DNA of 64,000 nt from Clostridiales bacterium (GTDB taxonomy: Bacteria; Bacillota_A; Clostridia; Oscillospirales; Oscillospiraceae), in the NCBI GenBank assembly GCA_019410105.1, contig DXTB01000001.1, forward strand, positions 203,679 to 267,678, in the 5' to 3' direction. The notes beneath the pieces were generated by a model. That model was given only the letters and a program-made list of their open reading frames with translations. It was not told where the DNA came from and made no database searches. Positions 53,311-61,972 of the stretch are shown here, piece after piece (positions within the stretch are counted from its first letter, which is position 1; each line of letters starts with the position of its first letter). The position numbers and the translations under genes were made by a program.

Positions 53311-53378
53311 GCGACACACCATACCACGATGCTGGCTCAATAGCCAGGGGGATGCGGCGTCTATTATCAGAAAAGTAA
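53311..53378 (-). promoter_or_regulatory. Upstream box of the 103-residue gene
   Basis: Third copy of the conserved module (GTTACTTTTCTGATAATAG .. GGTATGGTGTGTC on the minus strand), ending about 20 bases before ATG 53290. Confidence 0.4.
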
Positions 53379-54060
53379 CAACTTGGCTGCCTGCTTGGAA
53401 ACTTTATCTTTGTTTCAGCGGTGCAATTCCCGATGTGGGCAATTCGTACTCAAATAGCCCAGGAACGCCCCAGCGGCTCTTTGCGGTTCTAAGGAGACAG
53501 CTGAATTTTACAGAGAAAAGCACCATTGCCATGATTTCATGTACAGAACAGCGCCCTTTCAAAACCCCGCAACTGCCCGCACCGCGGGCAGTTGTGAGAG
53601 AACCGGCGCAGCAAAAGCGCCGGTTCTTTCTCCTGCTATATTTTTAACGGGTAGGTTCACCCTCGATTCTGGGGGAAGCGTGTTCCAGCAGTCGTCACTG
53701 CCTTCCGTCACACGGTGCCGCCAGGAGCTGAAAACTTGCTCTGGCGGGCATATGGATGCCGCCCCGGCCCCATTTGCTCCACACAGCGGCTCACAGGGCC
53801 AAACAGGGGGATTTTCTACCCCCTTCTGTGAGACGGCCGTTCTCTTTGTCAACGGCATCGTAATCCCAGCATGGAGTAAACGCGCATTTCTTCTCTCTGC
53901 CCTTTGGCCCTCGGGCCGCAAAAGTGGGCCCGGGCTTCCGCCCGGAACTGTGGCCGGCGTATAGCCAGACGCGATGCTTGCCCTGCCGAAAGGCAGGACA
54001 CTTTTTGATTGCCCACTCCCAATCCAGTGAAAATTCTTTTTATTCTCCTGAAACGATGGT
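53379..54060. other. Non-coding repeat mosaic in island 3
   Basis: No gene seen. It holds a hairpin CAACTGCCCGC-ACC-GCGGGCAGTTG (53570-53594), a terminator-like AGAACCGGCGC / GCGCCGGTTCT (53599-53627), and a short piece of the A/B repeat (CACACAGCGGCTCACAGG, about 53781-53810). Confidence 0.5.
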
Positions 54061-54100
54061 ACTCTGAAACATGAATACATCTATGAATGGTGGTGAGGCG

Positions 54101-54568
54101 ATGGAGCAGGAACAGAAATGGATCAGATCCATCCAGCGGCGAAACTCCCAGGATGCGGCGGAGCAGTTGATCCAATCCTACTATGATGAGATCTACCGCT
54201 TCGTTTGCCGCCAGACCGGAAGCAAAGAGGATGACATGGACCTGACCCAGTCCATTTTCACCGCCGTCCTGCGGGCATTGCCCGGCTACCGGGTGGAGCG
54301 GGCCTCTTTCCGTACTTGGCTCTACCGCATCGCTGCCAACAAGATCATCGACACCCGCCGGAAGCCCCGGCCAGTTCCCTTTCCCATCGAGGAAATGGAA
54401 CTGCCGGCGGCGGAGGACTTTGTGGCTCGTGTCCATGACCAGGCTTTGCTGGAGACCATCGAAGGCTACATCTCCGGCTTGAACCCCGGGGAGCAGGCGG
54501 CGGTGAAATTCAGATACTACCGCCTGACCGGGCGGCTGCGAAAGGAGTTTGGAGCAGATGGGTCATGA
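54101..54568 (+). CDS. ECF-type sigma factor with region 4 deleted
   Basis: 155 residues. Region 2 is good (AAEQLIQSYYDEIYRFVCRQ, DLTQSIFTAVLRALP, FRTWLYRIAANKIID). Region 4 should be a helix-turn-helix of about 50 residues, but the sequence passes straight from LNPGEQAA to VKFRYYRLTGRLRKEF. The usual recognition-helix stretch between these ends is missing, apparently by an in-frame deletion. It probably cannot read a -35 box. It is first in an operon with an ABC exporter. Confidence 0.78.
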   Translation: MEQEQKWIRSIQRRNSQDAAEQLIQSYYDEIYRFVCRQTGSKEDDMDLTQSIFTAVLRALPGYRVERASFRTWLYRIAANKIIDTRRKPRPVPFPIEEMELPAAEDFVARVHDQALLETIEGYISGLNPGEQAAVKFRYYRLTGRLRKEFGADGS

Positions 54569-55076
54569 AAAAATTCCCATGCCCACAGAGGCGGAAAAGC
54601 AGCAGGCCATTGCCCGGATTCTGGACGCGGGCCTGCCCCGCCGGACCGCCTTAGACCGGGAACTGTGGGAGGTTTTGCAGTGCGTCGGCCCCCGCGCACT
54701 GCTGTTCGGCGTGGGGGACTGCCTGGCTCTGTCCCTGTTGATCTGGGCCCTGTGTCTGCTGCCAGCCCTCTTTGTGGCCAGTTCTGTCGGCACTTTGGCA
54801 CCGGCATTGTTCCTGTTTTCTCCGCTGCTGTATGCTACGCTCTCCCTGCTGTGCCAGCGGCTGCGGGGACCTGCCGGATGGCTGGCGGCTCCGGTCTGCT
54901 GGGCCACACTGGGCCTGGTGCCGCTGATCTGGCCACGGGCGGCGGAGTGGCTAACGGCTGTTCCTACCGTGCTCTTCTGCCTGCTGGCCGCGGCCGGGAT
55001 CACGATGTACCTTTTGGAACTGCGCCGCTTCTGCCGGCGCCCGATGCAAGGAGGCGTCTCCTATGCTCTCCGTTGA
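54558..55076 (+). CDS. Membrane protein, possible anti-sigma partner
   Basis: 172 residues from ATG 54558 (GGAGCAG before it), overlapping the sigma gene by 11 bases. The N-terminal 45 residues are soluble and charged; four membrane helices follow (LALSLLIWALCLLPALFVAS and others). A cytosolic head plus helices, next to an ECF sigma, suggests an anti-sigma factor, but no zinc motif is present. Confidence 0.65.
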   Translation: MGHEKIPMPTEAEKQQAIARILDAGLPRRTALDRELWEVLQCVGPRALLFGVGDCLALSLLIWALCLLPALFVASSVGTLAPALFLFSPLLYATLSLLCQRLRGPAGWLAAPVCWATLGLVPLIWPRAAEWLTAVPTVLFCLLAAAGITMYLLELRRFCRRPMQGGVSYALR

Positions 55077-55914
55077 GCATGTAACCAAGAATTACGGGAG
55101 GTTCACCGCCTTGGGGGACATCTCCCTGACCTTTACCCCCGGCGTCTATGGCCTGCTGGCCCCCAATGGGGCGGGCAAGACCACCCTCATCAAGATGCTT
55201 ACTACCCTGCTGTTCCCAACCAAGGGACAGATCCTGTGGGAGGGGGAGGACATCCAGGTCCTGGGGGCAGAGTATCGTGGTCTGCTGGGGTATCTCCTCC
55301 AGCAGTTCGGGTACTACCCCAACTATACGTCCCGGCAATTTCTCCGCTATGCCGCCGCTCTGCAGTGCATCCCCCGGCGGGAGGTGGATGGCCGCATTGA
55401 GGCGCTGCTGGAAACAGTGGGACTTGGAGATGTTGCAGACGAAAAGATGAAGAAGTTCTCCGGGGGAATGCCCCAGCGGGTCGGCATCGCCGTGGCCATG
55501 CTGAATGACCCAAAACTGCTGATCCTGGACGAGCCCACCGCTGGGCTGGCCCCCCGGGAACGGGTGCGGTTCCGGAACCTGATTCACGCCCTCTCCGGGG
55601 AACGCATCGTGATCCTCTCCACCCACATCGTCTCGGACATCGAGACCATCGCCGGTCAGATCGTCATGTTCCGGGATCACCGCCTCTACTGCTGTGACAG
55701 CCCCGCCCGCATCTGCGCCCAGTTCCAGGGCAGGGTGTTCCAGCTCCCCGCCGGGACGGCGTTGGCTCCGGGGCAGTTCCTGCTCAGCGAAGGGCAGGGG
55801 GAGGACGGCCTGGTGCTCCGGGTGCTTTGCGATACGCCTCCCATCGGCGGAGCAATGGTAACATCAGGGCTGGAGGATGCCTTCCTGGCCATCTATCGGG
55901 AGGGGCAGCCATGA
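55063..55914 (+). CDS. ABC transporter ATP-binding protein
   Basis: 283 residues. Walker A APNGAGKTT, Q-loop YLLQQFGYYP, signature FSGGMPQRVG (LSGGQ variant), Walker B LLILDEPTAGL and the STH switch. The C-terminal extension is of the drug/bacteriocin exporter type. It looks intact although its permease partners are damaged. The start lies within the end of the preceding gene. Confidence 0.92.
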   Translation: MLSVEHVTKNYGRFTALGDISLTFTPGVYGLLAPNGAGKTTLIKMLTTLLFPTKGQILWEGEDIQVLGAEYRGLLGYLLQQFGYYPNYTSRQFLRYAAALQCIPRREVDGRIEALLETVGLGDVADEKMKKFSGGMPQRVGIAVAMLNDPKLLILDEPTAGLAPRERVRFRNLIHALSGERIVILSTHIVSDIETIAGQIVMFRDHRLYCCDSPARICAQFQGRVFQLPAGTALAPGQFLLSEGQGEDGLVLRVLCDTPPIGGAMVTSGLEDAFLAIYREGQP

Positions 55915-57035
55915 GTCAGGCGGTCTGCGAATGGCGGAAGCTCTTCCGCCTGCCGGCTTTGTGGGTGTTTCTGGCCCTGTACCTGGCCTTCAACGGGCTG
56001 CTGATCGCCACGCTCACTCCCTATGACCGGGCGTTCTTCAACGAGACTTTCCAGACGGCCAAAGCCCTGGGCCAGCAGGTGGATGAAGATTTTTGGGCCG
56101 GTCTGGACGCTATGCCCGCCACGGAGAGCCGGGACCTGCTGCTCGAGTCTGTCACCGGAATGGAGGACATCTTTGAGACGTATGACACCGGGGAACTTGC
56201 GGATTTCTACGCCGGTGTGGTAGAGAAATCTCCCACGGCAGTCACATGGATGACCTGGAAATACAGCCTGCTGGCGGAGCGGGTGGAGCATCTGGCCTGG
56301 ACTAACGCGGCGATGGACCTGTACGCCGGCCCGTCCACCTACGGCAGCCACCAGTTCCTCTTTAGTTCCTTATTCCGGGCTATTCTCTGCGAGAGCGCCA
56401 TCCTGGCCATGCTGGGGACACTGTACCTGCTGGGCTACGAGGGGATGCACCGCACAGAGTGCCTGGCCTGCTCCTCCCGGACAGGGCGACGCTTGCGGCG
56501 GCTCAAGGTGCTGGTGGCCCTCCCGGCATCAGCGGCACTGCATGGTCTGCTGGCCGTCTGCACCTTGGCACCGTATTTCCTGCTCTATGACTACAGCGGC
56601 ATCTGGGATGCCAGCGTGTCCAGCCAATTCAACTACTTCTCAGACATGCTGGTGGTACGCCCCTTCCTCACCTGGGGGGATTTCACCGTGGGGCAGTATC
56701 TTGCCGCCGCCCTGGCGCTGGGGGCGGTGCTGACAACGGCGTTCTCCCTGCTGGCATCGGTGTGCGGCACCCTGGTGCGGAATCCCTATCTGGCGGCGTT
56801 GGCTCTGGGCGTCGTCTGTTTCGGCGGGATGGGGCTGATCTCCGTCCTTGGAGAACTGGGCTGGTGGGCGGCATATCTCATCGCATGTTTCCAGCCGGTG
56901 ATGATCTGGCTCTCCTGCAGTGCCTGGTTCACGGAACTGGGGCTGTCCGCCCTCCTCCCCTGGCAGGAGACCATCAAGCGGGCTGAACCTGCTGCTTTTG
57001 GGCGGCGGAGTCCTGTTGGCCCTCGGCTGGTTTGA
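55911..57035 (+). pseudogene. ABC permease 1, frameshifted at the C-terminus
   Basis: 374 residues in frame from ATG 55911 (ATGA overlap with the ATPase). About six helices are seen (LPALWVFLALYLAFNGLLIA, ILAMLGTLYLLGYEGM, YLAAALALGAVLTTAFSLLA). Near 56980 the frame slips: the expected last helix GLNLLLLGGGVLLALGWF is encoded in another frame from 56982. The product ends in an unrelated tail, so it is probably inactive. Confidence 0.75.
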
Positions 57036-57053
57036 CAGAAAGGACGTATCCTG

Positions 57054-58157
57054 ATGGCACTTTTGAGATGGGAACTGCGGAAGATCTAGCGGTCCGGCAT
57101 CCTGGCGGCTATTTTCCTACTGGGGCGGTGTACTACTGGATGTTCCCCCAGTTCTATATCGAGTATTTCACCAACGGTCCTTATGCGGAGACCCAGTTTG
57201 ATTTGGCCGACCACTGGGTAGAGCAGTACGGCCCCACCCTGGAACCGGAGGAGCGGGAGCGGTTGGACAGCCAGCTGGCAGAGGAGATCTCTGCCTTTGA
57301 CGCCCAGATCACCGCCATTCCGGATGCTGCCGCGGCGGGGCTCACGAATTATGTGGCCTTTCTCTCCTTTCGAGAAGACTACCTGAATGGCGTGCGCGAT
57401 AGCAATGGCCAGGCGGATATGGACACGGAATATCTGTTGAACCGGGTGTACGGCGGCACCAACTGGTACCGCATCGAAGTGCTGATAGATACCATGGAGA
57501 CCTATGACACCCAGGAAGATCGTCGTGCGCAGATCGTCTCCAACCGGCAGCAAGACGGCCAGCTGGAGACCATGGTCTGGCGGGAGGCGGAGCTGGCAAG
57601 CTCAGAGACGGCCCACTCCCTGCTGCTGTCCTCCGTGAAACACTCCACCCAGGAGTACGGCAAGGACCTGGCCGTGTGGTGCGTCCTCAGCGTCGTCCTG
57701 CTGCTCTCTCCCACCCTCGTGCGGGACCGGCTGCAGGGCACCCGGGCCATGCAGTGGCTCTCCCGGCGAGGACGCGGGATTTTGAACGTGCAGATGGGGG
57801 CCGCCCTGCTCTCGGCTCTGGCGCTGACCATCGTGAACCTGAACATCTACGCCATCCCCTTCCTGGCCCAGGGGCCGCTGCAGTTTGCCGCCTGCGGCCT
57901 GGACGGAATCTGGGAGTGGGGCGCCCCCTGGTTCAACTGGACTTACGGCACTTATCTGCTGGTGCTGGCGGGGCTGTTCCTGGCCCTTTCCCTGGGAGCC
58001 GCCGGTCTAACAGTGTTCCTCTCCCAATACAGCGGCAACTACATCGCCATGCCTCTGAAGGCGGTCCCCCTGTTCGTGGCGGCTGGCGCGGTGCTGGGCT
58101 CCTGGCTGCTGGACATGCCCTTCACGTTCCGCAGTCTGGGCAACGGCGCCGTCTGTG
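57054..58157 (+). pseudogene. ABC permease 2, stop, frameshift and 3' truncation
   Basis: Starts MALLRWELRKI at 57054, then TAG at 57087-57089, then RSGILAAIFLLG, and a frameshift near 57120 into VYYWMFPQFYIEYF, continuing in frame to about 58157. Helices such as DLAVWCVLSVVLLLSPTLV and YLLVLAGLFLALSLGAAGL are permease-like. After SLGNGAV the sequence turns abruptly AT-rich and unrelated (58158 on). The gene is therefore dead three ways and marks an insertion junction. Confidence 0.8.
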
Positions 58158-58371
58158 TTAGAATTTTGGATTTCCTCTATACGATAGAAATGCTCAAATA
58201 TCATAGACAGTGTTTCTGCCGGAATAGTAGGCCCATATTTCTTAAAAGAAAAAATTTGTTAACATCGACGGAATGTATCAAGACTTTACAACATGCAGGA
58301 CACGAATTATAATAAGCGCATGCGGCAAGTACAATATGCGGCACCTGTAGGTCGGTCCAGGGGGTAATCAT
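58158..58371. other. AT-rich leader of the inserted methyltransferase/nuclease gene
   Basis: 214 bases, much lower in GC than the permease to its left. No gene seen. It starts exactly at the permease break and presumably contains the promoter of the next gene; GGTCCAGGGGG lies 10 bases before ATG 58372. Confidence 0.45.
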
Positions 58372-60366
58372 ATGCAAATGACAGCAGCAGTTATCAATGC
58401 AGGGCTGGGAGATTTATCTCTCGGCCTTGAAATGGCAGGGATTAAGGTGGTCGCCGCCTATGAAACGGACAAGGGAATGGCGGTGATACATCGCAATAAC
58501 TTTGATGCGCCGGTCTTTCCACTTCCTCTTAAGATCGATGAGGTGAAAACTATTCCCCGAGTCGATATTCTTGCGGGAAGGCTTTATCAACAGCCGCGAA
58601 CCCACCCTAAATTTATTGCACGGGAGGCCTCCACAACCGGTATTAGTGGCTTTCTGACGCTATTGGACGACCAACGGCCCCGTGCCTTTTTCCTCACATT
58701 CCGAAGCGCCTTTTTGAAAGAAGAGCCAATGCAGAGCTTTCTGAGCTCGGCGGTTGAGAGAGGCTACCGGTGCGCATACCGAATTTTCAACATCATGAAG
58801 GAAACTGGATCACCTGTTACAGAGCATATAGGCGTTATAGTGGGAGTCAAGTGGGGGGAATGTGCATTTGAATTTCCTGAGGAGCGATTTTCAGCTCCGT
58901 TGCCGCCGGAGGATTTCTTGCAAATAGAGGAATCGGTTGCCCCCTGGTATTTTGACCTAAAGAAAATGGAGCAGGAGAGCATGCTGCCCCATCGAAATGG
59001 AAAACGATTTTACTGCTGGAAATCTCACGCTTATGAAGGGGTCGACCTTGTGGGGTGGAACTATTGGAAGATTCCGCTGATCGATACCGGAGACCGGTTC
59101 CGTAAAATGACACATCGCGAGATCGCGAACCTAAAAGGATTCCCGGCCAGCTATAACCTGCCCGATCATAAAAACAGATCCTGGCTCTATCAAAAGCTTA
59201 TGTACGCAGTCAATGTCCAGGTTACCAGACAAATTGCAGACAGGCTCATCCGCAGTTTGAGCGATGCTCCTATACGGGAGAGGCAAATTTCACAAGAGGA
59301 ACAATTTGAAAATCTATTTGCACGCTATCTGGCAGAATTGGCGGATAAATCAGATATAAAATGGAGTGCGCCAAACCACAATCTAGGCTGTGATTTTATG
59401 CTCCAGGCAAAGGGGCAGGTGTTGTACTTTGAGTTGAAATGTTATCGCGGCAGATATGCCCGGTTACCCGGCATCGAGAAAATCTGCGATCGATTTTCCC
59501 GTCTCTCAGGAAACGGTAAGCCCGTGCTGGTCTTTGCCAACGAGGTACCTGAATCGATCCGGGCTAAATGCTGGCGGGAGTATCAGGTTTCCATATGGGA
59601 TGTTCAAAATTTGCTGTGGTTGTTCGGTGAATATGGATACATCAAAAATGAGTTTATCGCGTTACTGGATTATACAATCAGTGACATTGAACCACAGCCT
59701 CCGAACCCGAATGTACTTCAGGAAATGCTGGAGTACCCCCCAAAGTCAATTTTAGAAGTAGATCCGGAAATCACAGGGGAGCCACTTTCAAGAATGGCAG
59801 CAGAGGCAGATGCTGATGCAAAAAAGGAAACAATCAAATGGGAAGATCGGTTGCGGCATATCAAACCAGGTCTCGAACAGTTTCAGGAGTATGAACAGTT
59901 TTGCGTGGATATCTTGAAATACACGCTTGGTGAATACCTGACTCTGTGGCAAAGGCAGGAGAGAACGGACGATAGCTTGCATCGGTTTGACTTGTGTTGC
60001 AAGATCAAGAGCGGCAGACAGGAGGATTTTTTTGACATAATCACGCATTATTTTCACACAAAATATATTGTGTTCGAGTTTAAAAATTATGGTGATAAGA
60101 TTAGTCAGAAAGAAATTTACACAACAGAAAAATACCTATATAGAACAGCTTTGCGGAAAACGGCAATCATCATCTCCCGACGGGGAAGCGATGACCACGC
60201 TCTTCAGGCGGCAAAGGGTAGCCTGCGGGAGAATGGAAAGTTGATTCTGTGCCTTTCTGATCTGGATTTGCTGAAAATGGCGGACATCAAAGCGCAAGGA
60301 GAAAAAGAACCGGCGGATTTCCTGAGTGAAATGTTGGATCGCCTGTTGATCCACCTGGAAAAGTAA
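58372..60366 (+). CDS. Dead C5-methyltransferase fused to two PD-(D/E)xK nuclease-like domains
   Basis: 664 residues, intact, with lower GC than its surroundings. Residues 1-295 follow a C5 cytosine methyltransferase: motif I AGLGDLSLGLEMAGIKVVAA, Glu31 in motif II, Asp65 of VDILAG in motif IV, and motifs IX-X (RKMTHREIANLKGFP, QKLMYAVNVQVTRQIADRL). The catalytic PCQ is LYQ (Cys to Tyr72), ENV is LTF (Glu to Thr109) and the motif VIII QxRxR is VTEHI, so it cannot methylate. Residues 308-430 look like a PD-(D/E)xK nuclease (Asp341, Glu354, Lys356 in YFELK). Residues 505-660 look like a second (Asp540, Glu569, Lys571 in FEFK). It is probably a DNA-targeting nuclease, perhaps in defence. No methyltransferase or regulator partner is adjacent. 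Confidence 0.72.
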   Translation: MQMTAAVINAGLGDLSLGLEMAGIKVVAAYETDKGMAVIHRNNFDAPVFPLPLKIDEVKTIPRVDILAGRLYQQPRTHPKFIAREASTTGISGFLTLLDDQRPRAFFLTFRSAFLKEEPMQSFLSSAVERGYRCAYRIFNIMKETGSPVTEHIGVIVGVKWGECAFEFPEERFSAPLPPEDFLQIEESVAPWYFDLKKMEQESMLPHRNGKRFYCWKSHAYEGVDLVGWNYWKIPLIDTGDRFRKMTHREIANLKGFPASYNLPDHKNRSWLYQKLMYAVNVQVTRQIADRLIRSLSDAPIRERQISQEEQFENLFARYLAELADKSDIKWSAPNHNLGCDFMLQAKGQVLYFELKCYRGRYARLPGIEKICDRFSRLSGNGKPVLVFANEVPESIRAKCWREYQVSIWDVQNLLWLFGEYGYIKNEFIALLDYTISDIEPQPPNPNVLQEMLEYPPKSILEVDPEITGEPLSRMAAEADADAKKETIKWEDRLRHIKPGLEQFQEYEQFCVDILKYTLGEYLTLWQRQERTDDSLHRFDLCCKIKSGRQEDFFDIITHYFHTKYIVFEFKNYGDKISQKEIYTTEKYLYRTALRKTAIIISRRGSDDHALQAAKGSLRENGKLILCLSDLDLLKMADIKAQGEKEPADFLSEMLDRLLIHLEK

Positions 60367-60420
60367 ACCGATACGGATTCCCCTGATGCTGTAAGCCCAC
60401 TCCGCCCACTTTGCTTAGTT

Positions 60421-60442
60421 TGACCCAGACCCCGACCCAAAT
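60421..60442. promoter_or_regulatory. Arm-type sites left of att4
   Basis: TGACCCAGACCC then CGACCCAAAT, 12-base period, 134 bases before the core; slightly degenerate. Confidence 0.5.
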
Positions 60443-60554
60443 CGCAGAAAATCGCCGTGGAGCGGAAAGGAATAACCTTTGGGCTTGGGGAGATTTCAGG
60501 CATCAAAAAGCCGGGAAATCACCGTACCGCAGCGGGTGGAGAAACCCACCGCAG

Positions 60555-60598
60555 CTCATAACCCGGAGGTCGTTTCTTCAAGTCCTGCCCCGCAGCCA
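60555..60598 (+). repeat. att4: most diverged copy of the tRNA-fMet 3' end
   Basis: 44 bases, one C shorter, with several changes from att1 (CGTTTCTTC, TCCTGCCCCGCAGCCA). It forms the right end of island 3. Confidence 0.85.
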
Positions 60599-60640
60599 AA
60601 AAACCGTCTGATTTCGCAAGAAATCAGACGGTTTTTCTTT
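60599..60640 (+). terminator. Hairpin after att4
   Basis: AAACCGTCTGATTTC-GCAA-GAAATCAGACGG then TTTTT, as after att2 and att3. Confidence 0.75.
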
Positions 60641-60707
60641 ACTTTTTGCCCCAAAAAGTTTCCGGAGGAATTACGCGATTTTGCAAAAATTGCAGTTCAT
60701 TTGCAGC

Positions 60708-60729
60708 TGACCCAAACCATGACCCAGAC
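60708..60729. promoter_or_regulatory. Arm-type sites right of att4
   Basis: TGACCCAAACCA then TGACCCAGAC. Normally these lie before an integrase; here none follows, so a fourth element lost its integrase to later insertions. Confidence 0.5.
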
Positions 60730-60780
60730 GGGTCTTTAAACTGTACCTAAGAAAATGGACACATTGGATTTGACCCATGG

Positions 60781-60934
60781 TGTAGCGGGACACGCAAAAC
60801 GCGACTGAACGCGCGACTAAGGGAATTTAGTCGGAGTCACTAAAAAACCCGCAAACCCTGTTTAATACAGGTGTTTGCGGGTTTTCTTTGCGCATATAAA
60901 GGGAATTGACTAAGGGAAAAAGGATACGCAAAAC
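60781..60934. repeat. Candidate left end of the Mu-like element
   Basis: The stretch starts TGTAGCGGG and contains paired motifs: CACGCAAAAC (60791) with TACGCAAAAC (60925), and GACTAAGGGAA twice (60815, 60908). Multiple short repeats near a TG end are what transposase-binding sites of Mu-like ends look like, but the exact border is not proven. Confidence 0.4.
60844..60885 (+). terminator. Terminator-like hairpin
   Basis: AACCCGCAAAC-CCTGT / ACAGG-T-GTTTGCGGGTT with TTTT; likely bidirectional, and could end the minus-strand repressor transcript. Confidence 0.65.
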
Positions 60935-60974
60935 AAAATTGATAAATATTTAAGAAATATGAATATTTATTCCA

Positions 60975-61534
60975 CTATTTAATGCGCTCTTTAAGCAAAC
61001 TATAGAGGTTTTCTAAACAGCCATCAACCTCATTTTTTAACCGTGAGAGCTTACTTTCTTGTAGCGGTATTGATTCTTCACCCACTGGCTCCTTTTGAGT
61101 AGTCTCGATAAACTGCGCTACTTCGTCAATTATGCCAGCGAGAGAATCGAGCAATAATTCCTGATACATTTCGCTTTTGTTGGTATCTCGATAAATTGTA
61201 ATAAGTGCTGCCAACATAAATTCTGTATTATATAGGCACCCATCACTTTTTTGTGTTTAAGCATTAAGTCTTCAAGGATATTGAGATATTGCTTAATCTT
61301 TGGCTTTGTTACTGTTGAAGATGGTGCACCTAAAAATTTATCGACTTTAAATTCGTATTTAATAAGCTTCAAAAGTGTTTCAGAGGGATTTTCTTTTCCG
61401 CTTTCAATTTTGCTGATATGTGCGTGAGTTACACCAAGTCGCGCTCCAAATTCTTGTTGAGATAGTCCGTACCTCTGGCGAATTGCCTTAATCATCTCTC
61501 CGTTAAGTTTTTCATTGCTGGATTCTGGTTTCAT
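60975..61534 (-). pseudogene. XRE repressor of the Mu-like element, frameshifted
   Basis: The 5' part (from ATG 61534) has a CI-type helix-turn-helix (IRQRYGLSQQEFGARLGVTH, AHISKIESGKENPSETLLKL). In an A6 run near 61247 the frame slips; the natural continuation (SDGCLYNTEFMLAALITIYR, then the EMYQELLLDSLAGIIDEVAQ helix) is in the other frame to 60975. One lost A is the simplest cause; slippage on the A run is possible. Together they would give a protein of about 185 residues. Confidence 0.65.
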
Positions 61535-61571
61535 CTGTACCGCAGCCTTTCTTCAGTTACAGTATTTCTTA

Positions 61572-61620
61572 TTGACGTTATAACTAACTCACATTATAAT
61601 GAACCTAGTTGGTTCATTAT
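61572..61620 (+). promoter_or_regulatory. Early promoter and operator of the Mu-like element
   Basis: TTGACG (61572-61577), 17 bases, TATAAT (61595-61600) drives the Ner-like gene. A perfect 10-bp dyad ATAATGAACC-TAGTT-GGTTCATTAT (61596-61620) overlaps the -10 box, as expected for a repressor site in a lysogeny switch. Confidence 0.7.
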
Positions 61621-61656
61621 ATCTATTGCCATAACAAAATTCAAGGGGGTGAATAT

Positions 61657-61899
61657 ATGTCCAGGACTACCAATCTTAACAACAAGCCTCCTTTGGGTAC
61701 GCTGATTGGTAGGCGACTGAAGGAAATTGGCAAACAACAGAAATGGCTCGCACAGGAAGCGAGACTATCAAAAACTTATCTTTGTGCTGTCATCAACGGT
61801 CGTGCTATCCCGACATTGGCTACTCTCAAACAGATTGCAAAGCCGCTTGGCCTTGACCCTTTTGATCTGGTCGCGGCCTTATTGGGAAAGGAATCTTAG
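61657..61899 (+). CDS. Small XRE protein, Ner-like
   Basis: 80 residues from ATG 61657 after AAGGGGG. A compact helix-turn-helix (LGTLIGRRLKEIGKQQKWLA, LSKTYLCAVINGRAIPTLAT) fills most of the protein. It is first in the rightward transcript before transposase A, where Mu has ner, the negative regulator of early transcription. Confidence 0.8.
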   Translation: MSRTTNLNNKPPLGTLIGRRLKEIGKQQKWLAQEARLSKTYLCAVINGRAIPTLATLKQIAKPLGLDPFDLVAALLGKES

Positions 61900-61972
61900 G
61901 GATTTCGATTTGGTCAATGAAAATTTTCCTGTTTGCATAGCATAAGTTTAGTTTGACAGGAGGTGAGTCCCT

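Noticed and set aside
32472..60598. att2-att4 as extra tRNA-fMet genes
   Set aside because: Only the 3' 44-45 bases are present; the acceptor 5' strand and D arm are missing.
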